From Bombiscardovia asteroides_K (lineage in GTDB: Bacteria; Actinomycetota; Actinomycetes; Actinomycetales; Bifidobacteriaceae): a DNA stretch of 64,000 nt. Below, piece by piece: positions 36,792 to 45,539 of this stretch (positions are counted from its first letter, which is position 1; each line of letters begins with the position of its first letter). Under the pieces are notes generated by a model that worked only from the letters and a program-made list of their open reading frames with translations, was not told the origin of the DNA and ran no database searches. The DNA is taken from positions 1,984,001 to 2,048,000 of the forward strand of contig NZ_CP181447.1 in NCBI RefSeq assembly GCF_048001765.1. Reading direction: 5' to 3'. The position numbers and the translations under genes are program-made.

Positions 36792-37880
36792 TCAGATTCT
36801 GTCGGCAAAGTGCTTGCGGGCGATCAGCTCGGCGATCTGCACGGCGTTGAGGGCGGCTCCCTTGCGCAGGTTGTCGTTGGCCACGAACATGGACAATCCC
36901 CTCTTGCCTTCCACGGCCTGGTCCTGGCGGATGCGACCCACGAAGCTGGGATCCTTGCCGGCTGCGTCCAGAGGAGTGGGTATTTCCGCCAGACTTACTC
37001 CGGGGGCCTTGGACAGCAGGTCGCGGGCCTGGTCAGGGGTGACATCGTGCTCGAACTCGGCATTGATGCTCATGCCGTGGGCTGTAAAGACCCCTACCCG
37101 CACGCAAGTGCAGGAGGCGGCCAGATCGGGCAGGTGCAGGATCTTGCGGCTCTCATTGCGCAGTTTCTGCTCTTCGTCGGTCTCCCCGCTGCCGTCATCG
37201 ACCAAGTCACCTATAAAAGGAACAGCGTTGAAGGCGATGGTACGCACCACCTTGGTGGGCGGGGGGAACTCAATGGCCGATCCGTCGAAGACCAGCCGGT
37301 CAGCGCCCTGCTCCACAGCTGTCCTGGTCTCGTCGCGCAGCTGGAGGACGCCGGCACGACCAGCTCCCGACACGGCCTGATAGGAGGAGACGATCAGGCG
37401 GCGCAGACCATATGCCTTGGCCAAGGGGCTCAGCACCGGCATGCAAGCCATGGTGGTGCAGTTGGGATTGGCTACGATCCGCCGGGGGATAAGATCCAGG
37501 TCCTCAGGATTGACCTCAGACACCACCAGGGGGACCTCGGGATCCATCCGCCAATGAGAGGAGTTGTCGACCACGTAGGCTCCGGCCTCGGCGAAACGCG
37601 GGGCCCAGGTTCCTGAGGTCGAACCGCCGGCGGAGAAGATGGCCAGATCGATCCCGCTCAGGTCGGCCTGCTCTACATCCTCGACCGTGATGGTCCTGTC
37701 ACGCCAGCGCAGCTGCTCTCCGGCAGACCTGGAAGAGGCCATGAACCGCAGATCGGCCACAGGGAAGTCCCGTTCGTCCAGCATACGGCGCATGACCATG
37801 CCTACCTGGCCAGTGGCGCCCAGAATGGCTACATTGATGCCGCAGCGACCATCATTCGCAGAATCGACCTTATCCGTCAT
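36792..37880 (-). CDS. asd: Aspartate-semialdehyde dehydrogenase
   Basis: 362 residues. VAILGATGQVGMVMRRML is the NADP site; the catalytic Cys is in VANPNCTTMACMPVLSP; SSYQAVSGAGRAG and, later, RVGVFTAHGMSINAEF follow. It reduces aspartyl phosphate to the semialdehyde for threonine, methionine and lysine/diaminopimelate. GGAGAGAGCA is its ribosome site, 17 bp after the ACT-protein stop, so lysC, the ACT subunit and asd form one operon. Confidence 0.95.
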   Translation of the reverse strand: MTDKVDSANDGRCGINVAILGATGQVGMVMRRMLDERDFPVADLRFMASSRSAGEQLRWRDRTITVEDVEQADLSGIDLAIFSAGGSTSGTWAPRFAEAGAYVVDNSSHWRMDPEVPLVVSEVNPEDLDLIPRRIVANPNCTTMACMPVLSPLAKAYGLRRLIVSSYQAVSGAGRAGVLQLRDETRTAVEQGADRLVFDGSAIEFPPPTKVVRTIAFNAVPFIGDLVDDGSGETDEEQKLRNESRKILHLPDLAASCTCVRVGVFTAHGMSINAEFEHDVTPDQARDLLSKAPGVSLAEIPTPLDAAGKDPSFVGRIRQDQAVEGKRGLSMFVANDNLRKGAALNAVQIAELIARKHFADRI

Positions 37881-37897
37881 TGCTCTCTCCTCTCCAC

Positions 37898-38461
37898 TCA
37901 GCGACCCGTGCCGCCGTAAACGACCGCCTCGACCTGATCGGCATCCAAATGGAAGGCCGTATGGATGGCCCGTACCGCCTCGTCCAAGTCCTGAATAGGC
38001 ACCAGAGCGGAGATGCGGATCTCGGAGGTCGAGATCATGAGCACGTTGATATGCCGGTCGCTCAAGGCCCTGAAGAAGGTGGCGGTGATGCCCGAGTGGG
38101 TCTTCATGCCCACCCCTACCAGGGTCACCTTGCCCACCTCAGGATTGATGTCGACCGAGCGGAACCCCAGTTGCTCGCGGGAGTCATCCAGCATGGGGAC
38201 CACCTGATCAGCCTGAGCGGACGGCAGCGTGAAGGAGATGTCCACGGTTCCTGTGGCCGCCCCAGCCTGGACGATCATGTCGATGTTGATGCCGCCCTCG
38301 GCAAGGATGGTAAAGAGCTGTGCGGCTACGCCGGGGCGGTCGGGCACAGCCCGCAGACTGACCTGGGTCTCGCTGCGGTCGTGGGCAACCCCTGAGATGA
38401 TGGGTGACTCGGGACCGTTCAGGTCCGGGAACAGGTCGCCCATGGATTCGCCGTTGGTCAT
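37898..38461 (-). CDS. Aspartate kinase regulatory (ACT) subunit encoded separately
   Basis: 187 residues with two ACT-like modules: VSLRAVPDRPGVAAQLFTIL, then GGINIDMIVQAG, and KVTLVGVGMKTHSGITATFF with INVLMISTSEIRISALV. These are the C-terminal allosteric domains normally fused to aspartate kinase; here they form their own gene. The ATG overlaps the catalytic subunit's stop (ATGA) in another frame, so expression is coupled. Expected role is feedback control by lysine and/or threonine. Confidence 0.9.
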   Translation of the reverse strand: MTNGESMGDLFPDLNGPESPIISGVAHDRSETQVSLRAVPDRPGVAAQLFTILAEGGINIDMIVQAGAATGTVDISFTLPSAQADQVVPMLDDSREQLGFRSVDINPEVGKVTLVGVGMKTHSGITATFFRALSDRHINVLMISTSEIRISALVPIQDLDEAVRAIHTAFHLDADQVEAVVYGGTGR

Positions 38462-39291
38462 GACTTTCCTTCCGTCATATCCCGTTGCCTGTCGGTGTGT
38501 GCAGCGGGGCGATCCGGCAGCTGGCCGGTCTCCAGATTGGGAATCTTGTCAACATCGACATCGTCAGGCATGATCAACGTGCCCGGACGATGAGAAAAGG
38601 AACTACGCACGTGGATGGGCATATGAAAGCGCTGCGCATATTCCACGCAGCGCAGAGCCAGCACCTTGGATCCGCCGGCCGCCATCTCCAGCATCTCTTC
38701 GTATGAGATGCGAGCGATTCTTCTGGCGGTGGGCACAATGCGCGGATCAGCGGTAAAGACGCCATCCACATCGGTATAGATCTCGCAGACATCCGCCTTG
38801 AGGGCCACAGCCAGGGCCACAGCCGAGGTGTCCGAGCCGCCGCGGCCCAGGGTGGTGGCATCGCCGTCAGCGTTGACCCCCTGGAAGCCTGCCACAATCC
38901 CCACTTCGCCTCGGTCCAGGGCCTTCATGACCCGTTGGGGTCGAACATGGCGGATATGGGCTGCGCCGTAACGTGCATCAGTCATGAAGCCCGCCTGCGA
39001 ACCGGTGAAGGAATGGGCGTGCTCGCCTTGCGCATGGATGCTCATGGCCAGCAGGCTCATGGAGATGCGCTCCCCCGCCGTCATGAGCATGTCCATCTCA
39101 CGGGCCGGAGGATTGGAATCCACATCCATGGCCTGATCGATCAGATCGTCAGTAGTGTCCCCCATGGCGGAAACCACCACTGCGATGTCATTGCCAGCGC
39201 GCTTGGTATCAATGATGCGCTTGGCCACACGCTTGATGGAGTCCGAGTCCGCCACTGAGGACCCGCCATATTTCTGAACGATAAGTGCCAC
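38458..39291 (-). CDS. lysC: Aspartate kinase catalytic subunit
   Basis: 277 residues, only the kinase part. VQKYGGSSVADSDSIKRVA, VSAMGDTTDDLI, TAGERISMSLLA, TTLGRGGSDTSAVALA and YTDVDGVFTADPRIV are the standard aspartokinase landmarks. The chain ends in about 30 low-complexity residues (TGQLPDRPAAHTDRQRDMTEGKS) where an intact enzyme would enter its ACT domains. Start is a GTG with GGATGGAACAGCA upstream. Full-length actinobacterial enzymes are about 420 residues, so the split is complete. Confidence 0.92.
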   Translation of the reverse strand: MALIVQKYGGSSVADSDSIKRVAKRIIDTKRAGNDIAVVVSAMGDTTDDLIDQAMDVDSNPPAREMDMLMTAGERISMSLLAMSIHAQGEHAHSFTGSQAGFMTDARYGAAHIRHVRPQRVMKALDRGEVGIVAGFQGVNADGDATTLGRGGSDTSAVALAVALKADVCEIYTDVDGVFTADPRIVPTARRIARISYEEMLEMAAGGSKVLALRCVEYAQRFHMPIHVRSSFSHRPGTLIMPDDVDVDKIPNLETGQLPDRPAAHTDRQRDMTEGKS

Positions 39292-39345
39292 TGCTGTTCC
39301 ATCCCGCGACGGTTAAGCCACTAGACCATCATCTGCAACATATTG

Positions 39346-39360
39346 ATTATATGGATTATA
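39346..39360 (-). promoter_or_regulatory. Duplicated -10 element before lysC
   Basis: Read on the minus strand, TATAAT occurs at 39355-39360 and again at 39346-39351, about 55-70 bp before the lysC start. No convincing -35 is seen for either. Confidence 0.4.
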
Positions 39361-39419
39361 CGAACGACACCGTTTTATCAGACCCTCTCCACCAACATGC
39401 GAAACCATGATTGCAGGCC

Positions 39420-40022
39420 TTACAGATCACGGCGGCCGGAAATCGCCCGGCCAAGGGTGATCTCGTCAGCATATTCCAGATCACTGCCGACAGGCAGACC
39501 GCTGGCCAGCCTGGTGACCCGAAGATCCAGAGGACCCAGCAGCCGTCCCAAGTAGGTGGTGGTGGCCTCGCCTTCGATGTTGGGATCCAGGGCCAGCATG
39601 ACCTCTTTGACCTGATCAGTGCCCAACCGTTTCAAGAGCTCGGGAATGCGCAGATCGCCGGGCCCAACGTTGGACATAGGATCGATGGCCCCACCAAGCA
39701 CATGATAAAGACCCCGGTATTCTCCGGTACGTTCAATGCTCATGACGTCCTTGGGTTCCTCGACTACACAGATGATGCTGCGGTCACGCCTCGGATCCTG
39801 ACAAATGGGGCATGGGCTGGTCTCGCAGACATTGCCGCAGATCTCGCAAAACCGGACCTTCTCCTTGGCGGCGACGATGGCATCGGCCAGATCCTGAGCA
39901 CTACGCCGATCGGCCCCCAGAATGTAGAAGGCGATGCGCTGTGCCCCCTTGGGACCAATGCCCGGCAGTTGAGCAAAAGCATCAATCAGCTCTTGAATGG
40001 CTCCATCATAGGTAGCAGCCAT
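39420..40022 (-). CDS. recR: Recombination protein RecR
   Basis: 200 residues from the second of two adjacent ATGs; GGAGG of the dnaX tail is six bases from it but only three from the first (40025). Helix-hairpin-helix LIDAFAQLPGIGPKGAQRIA, four-Cys zinc finger CEICGNVCETSPCPIC, then Toprim with CVVEEPKDV and LALDPNIEGEATTTY. With RecO it loads RecA on gapped DNA. Overlaps the dnaX stop, the usual dnaX-recR pair. Confidence 0.95.
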   Translation of the reverse strand: MAATYDGAIQELIDAFAQLPGIGPKGAQRIAFYILGADRRSAQDLADAIVAAKEKVRFCEICGNVCETSPCPICQDPRRDRSIICVVEEPKDVMSIERTGEYRGLYHVLGGAIDPMSNVGPGDLRIPELLKRLGTDQVKEVMLALDPNIEGEATTTYLGRLLGPLDLRVTRLASGLPVGSDLEYADEITLGRAISGRRDL

Positions 40023-42931
40023 CATTCACCTCCCTGTCGCTGCGCCTGTTCCTGCCGGCGCTTTTGGACATTGATCGGATTCTGGGGATCATCGGCGGCA
40101 AAATCCTCCACCTTGGTCACGTCAAATAATTTGGTCAGTTCATCCTGATTCATGGCATTGTCCGCCCCGAGCCTGGCATCGTCCATGGAATAGACATCGT
40201 CCTCGGGATCCACGGAAGGCCCTGAGGCCTGGGAGGAGCTAGAGGCTGAACTAGCGAAGCCAGCTGCCATTCTCCTGTCATCAGATCCGGATGCATCTGC
40301 CGTTACTCGGGAACCATCCGAGCCGCCGGCGGTACCCGAACCGCGATCGTCATTCCGCACATCTGACGAGATTGAGATGCCAGCTGCCATGGCTCCGTCA
40401 GCGGAAACCGGTTCGGTCCCCAATGCTGGAGCCGAGGTTGCACCCGATGCGCTTCCCTGGCCGGACGAATCAGCCGACTTCGAAACAGCAAGCCCTTGAT
40501 CCGCAGTTTCATGGCCCTGACTGTTGGAGGACTCTGCAGAGGCTGGGGCACTGGTCCCGGAATCGGGCACGGCCCAAGGATCCGTGTCATCGCTCATGTC
40601 CGGCAGAGCTACTTTTTTGGACTCATGGTCCTTCTGGCCATCGGCTTTCCGGCCATCGGATCCGTCGTTGCCCTCACCGGGCTGCCGGACCTTTTGCTGC
40701 GCATGAGTCGCTGGCATGGGGTGGGCCCAGGGATCATCGTCCGGCAATACCGTAGAAGCAGTTGAGCCAAAGCCCGCCGTCGGCAACGGTTCCGGCGACG
40801 ATTGGACCGGACCGCCGACCGGGTGGTGGGCGTCGTCGGAGTTCTCGTCGCCTGCAGCTTTCCCAGGGGCGGATCTTCCCTCCGATGCCGATGCTCCGGT
40901 CTCACCTTGATGACCAGTCGAAGCCGTCATCTCCCTAGGGGCATGCCCCTGCTCCGTGGCCGCATGAGGCATGACCGCCGCTCCAAGATTCATGGTGGCT
41001 AAGCCAGCACGTGCCAAAGCCACTTCCTTCTTGACCTCTGCCCGGCGCTGGGGAGACATCTTATTGACGGACTCTACCGTCTCGCCATTGGCAGCTGTCC
41101 CCGATGGAGCGATCATGGTGGCCTGTCCAAACTCCTGGCGAGCGCGGACCATGACGATACGCGGCACCTTGGTCTCCCCGTCAACCGACTGCGCAGCCAC
41201 GGCCATGGCGAAGGCATGCTGGCTGAGTGGACGGTCGAAGGTCATAGACAGTCGCTTGCGGCCGGAAGGGTCTGCTTTCATGGCCACGGTAGGCACCCGG
41301 TCCCGCACCACATACTGGCGTACCTCATCCGGCAGGGCAGCTACCAGGGCATCCCAACGCTTGTCCAGTTCCGTGCCGGTCGGAATCCCTGTTTCCTGTC
41401 CCCGCGTAGCCTCTGGCTGTGCAGGCCGAGGCGGTTCTGTAGATCGGACGGGTGCGGAAGAACCGGGTGATCCGGCCTGCCCCGCCGGCGAGGAGGGGGC
41501 TTGCTTGCGCTCGGGTTGGGCAGAGCCTGAGCCGGAATGGGTGGGCCGTCCTTCGCCCTCCTGCTGTCCACCAGCGGAGGAATCGGGATGGGGCCCTGAC
41601 ATGTTCTGCGGCCTAGCAAAGGTGGCGGGAGCTGCAGCAGATGACGAACCTGCCCTACCAGGGTGTTCATGGCGATCAGCCCCGCCGGCACTTCCAGATT
41701 GGGATGCACTGGACGGCCGACCGTTCTGCTGAGACCTGTTAGCGCCAATGAACCCGCCGCGGGCGGGCGACGGGGTCGCGCCAGCGGTGGAAGCTGCTGC
41801 TTCAGCCGGTGCCTGCTCCATAGGCTCGCAGCCAATTGCCAGCAGCCTGGCGGCCAGCAGCTCCAAGCGCATCCTGGGCGAGGTGGCCCCATTCATTCCT
41901 GCCAGCGCATCGTTGATGATGTCAGCCATTCTGGTCAAGACCTGCAGATTCAAAGCATTCGCCTGACGATGCAGATCGGCCACCTGGTCGTCGTCCGCAT
42001 CCTCGCTAAGCACGCTTTCGGCCCGTTCTCCCGCCAATTTGAGAACCAGCAGGTCGCGGACATGGGCCAGCAGATCCTCGACGAAGCGCTGGGGTTCGAA
42101 TCCGCCGACGACAACCTTTTGAATGACCCCATAGAGGCCAGCCCCATCGTGGGCGATTAGTGCGTCCACGGCTTCGCCGATCAGTTCGGCAGGAGTGAAT
42201 CCCAGCAGAGCTACAGCCGCATCATAGGTAATGGTTTGCTCGTCAGCGCCTACCATGAGCTGGTCCAGCACGGAAAGGGTGTCACGCACCGATCCGCCGC
42301 CAGCCCGCATAGCCAGCTTGAGCACACCGGGCTCGGCCTTAATGCCCTCCTTAACGCAAATCTGCTCCAGGTAGGGCCCCATGACTTCCTGGGGAACCAG
42401 ACGGAAGGGGTAATGGTGGGTGCGGGAGCGGATGGTGCCAATCACCTTCTCCGGCTCTGTGGTGGCGAAGATGAACATGACGTGTTCCGGTGGCTCCTCG
42501 ACGATCTTCAGCAGGGCGTTGAATCCTTGCTGGGTGACCATATGAGCCTCGTCCAGAATGAAAATCTTGTAGCGGTCACGCACGGGGGCGAAGCCTGCCC
42601 GCTCCCTGAGTTCCCTAGCATCGTCAACTCCATTGTGGCTGGCGGCGTCAATCTCCACCACATCGATGGAACCAGGGCCTCCTGTGGCCAGATCCTTGCA
42701 GCTGTCGCATTCGCCGCAGGGATGGCTGGTCGGTCCTTTGGCGCAGTTGACGCAACGGGCGAAAATCCTGGCACTGCTGGTCTTGCCGCATCCCCTGGGA
42801 CCAGAAAAGAGGTAGGCATGGGTCAGCCGGTTCTCATCCAGAGCTCGGGTAAGGGGCACCGTGACCTGCTTCTGACCGATGATGCCGTCAAAAGTGTCAG
42901 GCCGATACCGCCGATAGAGTGCTAGTGCCAT
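40022..42931 (-). CDS. dnaX: DNA polymerase III gamma/tau subunit
   Basis: 969 residues. LYRRYRPDTFDGIIGQ opens the AAA+ clamp-loader module, with Walker A GPRGCGKTSSARIF, zinc ligands CVNCAKGPTSHPCGECDSC, FILDEAHMV and RTHHYPFRLVPQEV. From about residue 375 the chain becomes a long Ser/Gly/Ala/Pro/Gln-rich region interrupted by a short structured block (LDKRWDALVAALPDEVRQYV). It ends in acidic segments. The tail is longer than in most bacteria. No clear ribosome site precedes the ATG. Confidence 0.93.
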   Translation of the reverse strand: MALALYRRYRPDTFDGIIGQKQVTVPLTRALDENRLTHAYLFSGPRGCGKTSSARIFARCVNCAKGPTSHPCGECDSCKDLATGGPGSIDVVEIDAASHNGVDDARELRERAGFAPVRDRYKIFILDEAHMVTQQGFNALLKIVEEPPEHVMFIFATTEPEKVIGTIRSRTHHYPFRLVPQEVMGPYLEQICVKEGIKAEPGVLKLAMRAGGGSVRDTLSVLDQLMVGADEQTITYDAAVALLGFTPAELIGEAVDALIAHDGAGLYGVIQKVVVGGFEPQRFVEDLLAHVRDLLVLKLAGERAESVLSEDADDDQVADLHRQANALNLQVLTRMADIINDALAGMNGATSPRMRLELLAARLLAIGCEPMEQAPAEAAASTAGATPSPARGGFIGANRSQQNGRPSSASQSGSAGGADRHEHPGRAGSSSAAAPATFARPQNMSGPHPDSSAGGQQEGEGRPTHSGSGSAQPERKQAPSSPAGQAGSPGSSAPVRSTEPPRPAQPEATRGQETGIPTGTELDKRWDALVAALPDEVRQYVVRDRVPTVAMKADPSGRKRLSMTFDRPLSQHAFAMAVAAQSVDGETKVPRIVMVRARQEFGQATMIAPSGTAANGETVESVNKMSPQRRAEVKKEVALARAGLATMNLGAAVMPHAATEQGHAPREMTASTGHQGETGASASEGRSAPGKAAGDENSDDAHHPVGGPVQSSPEPLPTAGFGSTASTVLPDDDPWAHPMPATHAQQKVRQPGEGNDGSDGRKADGQKDHESKKVALPDMSDDTDPWAVPDSGTSAPASAESSNSQGHETADQGLAVSKSADSSGQGSASGATSAPALGTEPVSADGAMAAGISISSDVRNDDRGSGTAGGSDGSRVTADASGSDDRRMAAGFASSASSSSQASGPSVDPEDDVYSMDDARLGADNAMNQDELTKLFDVTKVEDFAADDPQNPINVQKRRQEQAQRQGGE

Positions 42932-43001
42932 GGTTCAAGGCTATCCATTTCTTTAGACACGTTCGCTTTCCTTCCTAAGGCTTTCGCCCCGCTTCCTCCT
43001 C

Positions 43002-43397
43002 TCATCCACAGGGCTCTGGACCTGCCCGGGCAGACTGGACCAAGCGGGACATCATCGGGACTCCGGTGTCTACTCCCACCGATACCCTCACGTCGCCTCC
43101 ATCCACCTGACAATCCGTTAGGACACCACGGTTGAGACGGGCAACCCGGGAAGCCAGAGTACAGGGCTTCGTCTGTCCTTCGTCCAGGGCAGAAGCTGCG
43201 GCAAGAGCCGAAACATCGGCGCCGGTGCGTGCGCGTGTCCGGCAGATCATGAGATTGCCCAGTAGTGCTGCAAGAATCAGACCCAGGCTAACCAGAGCCA
43301 TCAGCATGATGCCCAAAACCGTGCCGGAGCCCGGATCCGAACACCTTATCCATGAATCGGCACGCTCGACGCGCGTCTTTCCGACATGTCCGTGCAT
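43002..43397 (-). CDS. TadE/G-like pilus-assembly protein
   Basis: 131 residues. GSGTVLGIMLMALVSLGLIL is a single N-terminal membrane helix after a polar leader, followed by TGADVSALAAASALDEGQ, as in the small actinobacterial TadE/G-like proteins encoded at the end of tad operons. GGAGG from the preceding gene's end lies eight bases before the ATG. It probably contributes a minor pseudopilin or assembly factor. Confidence 0.8.
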   Translation of the reverse strand: MHGHVGKTRVERADSWIRCSDPGSGTVLGIMLMALVSLGLILAALLGNLMICRTRARTGADVSALAAASALDEGQTKPCTLASRVARLNRGVLTDCQVDGGDVRVSVGVDTGVPMMSRLVQSARAGPEPCG

Positions 43398-43400
43398 GAC

Positions 43401-43778
43401 TCATTCCTCCAATATGGCCACGGCATCGCCATGAACCTGTGCAGGCAGCACGCCCATGGGGCCGGAAACCACTGGGCATGACACCCTGACTGCCGTCTGC
43501 CCCGCCGATGGACTCAACCTCACCTGGGCATGTGGACCGGCCATCCGGTGCACCAGCTCTTGGGAATCGCCCTCGCCTCGGGTGACGATCAGGTCTCTGG
43601 CAGCCGCGTTGGCCGCATCCTGACAGACCATGCCGATCCTGATCGTCTGAGTCAACGTCAGCAGTATGAGAGCCAGAACCATGACAGCGGGAAGAACGAT
43701 GGCGAACTCGGCCGTTACAGTACCGTTGTCCGATCGCCACCGTCGTCTCCACTCGGACCGTCTCTCAGCCGACGGCAC
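43401..43778 (-). CDS. tadE: TadE-like pseudopilin
   Basis: 125 residues from a GTG overlapping the pilin stop; AAGAAGG lies six bases before it. DNGTVTAEFAIVLPAVMVL has the prepilin pattern, with cleavage after Gly19 and the conserved Glu at mature position 5, then one hydrophobic helix. The remainder is a small polar domain. It would be a minor pilin of the Tad pilus. Confidence 0.88.
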   Translation of the reverse strand: MPSAERRSEWRRRWRSDNGTVTAEFAIVLPAVMVLALILLTLTQTIRIGMVCQDAANAAARDLIVTRGEGDSQELVHRMAGPHAQVRLSPSAGQTAVRVSCPVVSGPMGVLPAQVHGDAVAILEE

Positions 43779-44145
43779 TGAGCGCCTTCTTAACCAGCCC
43801 CATCAGCAAGGTGCGTGTGGAAGATGATTTGACAATGGCAAGGAGCACACCAGCCAGCGTGGCGGCCACCACCATGATCACGGCGTATTCAGCGGTGATG
43901 GCCCCCGATTCAGGCCTGGCCAGCACCACGCTCAGCCGCCCATGCAGGGCACGCACTCCTGCATCCATAGCCTGGCTGACGCGAACGTACAAAGCCGTCA
44001 TGAACCGGTTGGAACGCTGCCTTATTCTTTGCAACCACCCGGATCCGGCACCTGCAGCAGGCCATGTCGCAGCCTGCACCAACTGACCTCCTGCCTGCCC
44101 GGTCTGCAGATGGAAGACCGTCGCAACTTCTTGTGAATATGTCAT
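43765..44145 (-). CDS. flp: Flp-type prepilin (DUF4244-like) with long leader
   Basis: 126 residues from the ATG at 44145 (AAAGGTGAG upstream). The prepilin site is ESGAITAEYAVIMVVAATL, cleaving after Gly81 to leave a 45-residue mature pilin with Glu5, the right size for Flp pilins. The leader of 81 residues is unusually long; later in-frame ATGs at residues 49 and 60 have no good ribosome site. It is the major shaft subunit of the Tad pilus. Its stop overlaps the tadE start. Confidence 0.85.
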   Translation of the reverse strand: MTYSQEVATVFHLQTGQAGGQLVQAATWPAAGAGSGWLQRIRQRSNRFMTALYVRVSQAMDAGVRALHGRLSVVLARPESGAITAEYAVIMVVAATLAGVLLAIVKSSSTRTLLMGLVKKALSAVG

Positions 44146-44297
44146 CGTTCTCACCTTTGCCTTTTCTTGTCTTCCCCGCCCCAGCGAATGGCCGTTCCCC
44201 AGGGAATCGGCATCCGGTACCTTTCACTGTGCCCGTTCCGGTCCGTCTCTGTCGCCTTGTCCGATACATGTGGACGAGCGAAGCTGAATCGTCAACC

Positions 44298-44306
44298 TGT
44301 GGACAA
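44298..44306 (-). promoter_or_regulatory. DnaA-box-like site
   Basis: Minus strand TTGTCCACA, one of the forms used by high-GC DnaA proteins, in the 186-bp gap between tadC and the pilin gene. The rest of that gap shows no clear promoter. Confidence 0.35.
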
Positions 44307-44331
44307 CTGTGTCCGCGAGAGCTCCATACCC

Positions 44332-44874
44332 TCAGGACATCCCACCCGCAAAAGCCGCAATGCAGGGGATGACTCCGATCAGTACGAAGGCCGGCAGAAT
44401 ACACAGCCCTGTCGGCACCAGCAGCCTGACGGTGATCGTCGCCGCGACCCGGGCAAGCACGCTGCGGGCATGGCGATGCAGCTGGCGCATAGTCGTCTCG
44501 ATACGTGCCAGGGGCGATGATCCCAAACGCCAGGAGGGCTCCAGACAGTCAGCCAGGACCTGCATGGACTGCCCGTAATCAGGATCGCCGATCGCTCCTG
44601 ACCAGGACAGATCCCATCCGTTGCCCCGTCCGAGCAGATGAGCCACGCGAACCATTCGAAGCCCATAAGGTCCTGGCAGCAGGCCGCCAACCACACTCAT
44701 GGCCCTGGGCAGTGAGGCTCCCTGACGAACAGCGACTCCCAACAAGGCCAGCACCAGGCTTAAGGACGGCGCAGAGATCTGCTTACCAACAAGTCGCTCA
44801 CCCGAAACGTCGAACTCTATGAGCAGGAGGGCCAGTATACTCGACAGAGCGGCAATCAATGGTTTCAAATCCAT
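44332..44874 (-). CDS. tadC: Type II secretion F-domain protein, TadC-like
   Basis: 180 residues from the ATG at 44874, with GGAGGACCT upstream. Hydrophobic N-terminal helix, then SLVLALLGVAVRQGASLPRA and a C-terminal membrane pair (TVRLLVPTGLCILPAFVLIGV), as in TadC. It forms with TadB the inner-membrane platform on which the ATPase acts. The start overlaps the tadB end by 10 bp. Confidence 0.88.
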   Translation of the reverse strand: MDLKPLIAALSSILALLLIEFDVSGERLVGKQISAPSLSLVLALLGVAVRQGASLPRAMSVVGGLLPGPYGLRMVRVAHLLGRGNGWDLSWSGAIGDPDYGQSMQVLADCLEPSWRLGSSPLARIETTMRQLHRHARSVLARVAATITVRLLVPTGLCILPAFVLIGVIPCIAAFAGGMS

Positions 44875-45527
44875 AGGTCCTCCCTGCCCAGATTGTTCAT
44901 CAGCAGATGTATCCAAACCAGACCGAGAACGTAGAAGACCGCTCCAAGGATCAGGCAGATGATTCCCGGGCCTGGGCTACATAGAAAGGCCAGCGGTCGC
45001 GCACCCATGAGCTCTCCCATGATGATTGTCAACGCCGGCAGGGTCGACAGGAGACGGATCGTGGCCTTGGGCACCGCAAAGGCCTTTTCTCGGGCCTCAT
45101 CCAACGCTGCCCACCGCCTCTGCATAGCTGCAACGGTTCGCAGCCCATCCGAAGCCCGGCACCCCAGGATGGCGCTGAGCCCGTAGCAAGCCACGAGAGC
45201 CTGGGCCATAATCGTCAGAGTCGCCCCCCGTTCCTGGGGCAGGCATCGGCTCTCCAGCATGGCCATGACACGTTCCGGCGTGACCTCCCGAGTGGCGAAC
45301 CGCCGCCCGGATGCCTCCTCGAAAGCCTCTACCAGACCACCCCCGTTGTCGACATATGCGAGCAGAGAAGTAATCAGCACCGCAAGACCGGGCCGATCTG
45401 ACTGTGCGAGGGGCCTGACTGCCATGGTCTTCAGTCTTGCGGCTACGCCGCCTCTCAGCGAAAACACGGCCAGACAGGCAAGAGTCGTCATTATCGCAGC
45501 CACCCAGGCTGCAGTCTCGTCATTCAT
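44865..45527 (-). CDS. tadB: Type II secretion F-domain protein, TadB-like
   Basis: 220 residues. N-terminal helix WVAAIMTTLACLAVFSLRGG, a central cytoplasmic helical domain with the LEEAFEEASG-like segment (GLVEAFEEASGRRF), and a C-terminal pair of spans. Shorter than many TadB proteins but complete. GAGGTGGATT is its ribosome site. It lies 12 bp after the TadA stop. Confidence 0.88.
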   Translation of the reverse strand: MNDETAAWVAAIMTTLACLAVFSLRGGVAARLKTMAVRPLAQSDRPGLAVLITSLLAYVDNGGGLVEAFEEASGRRFATREVTPERVMAMLESRCLPQERGATLTIMAQALVACYGLSAILGCRASDGLRTVAAMQRRWAALDEAREKAFAVPKATIRLLSTLPALTIIMGELMGARPLAFLCSPGPGIICLILGAVFYVLGLVWIHLLMNNLGREDLWI

Positions 45528-45539
45528 AATCCACCTCGA

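Noticed and set aside
36426..37616. 396-codon open frame opposite the hypothetical gene and asd.
   Set aside because: Crosses two real minus-strand genes and their junction; no domain seen.
38458..38461. Frameshift between aspartate kinase and the ACT protein as an error.
   Set aside because: The ATGA overlap and intact ends of both products argue for two real genes; the arrangement is reported as a finding instead.
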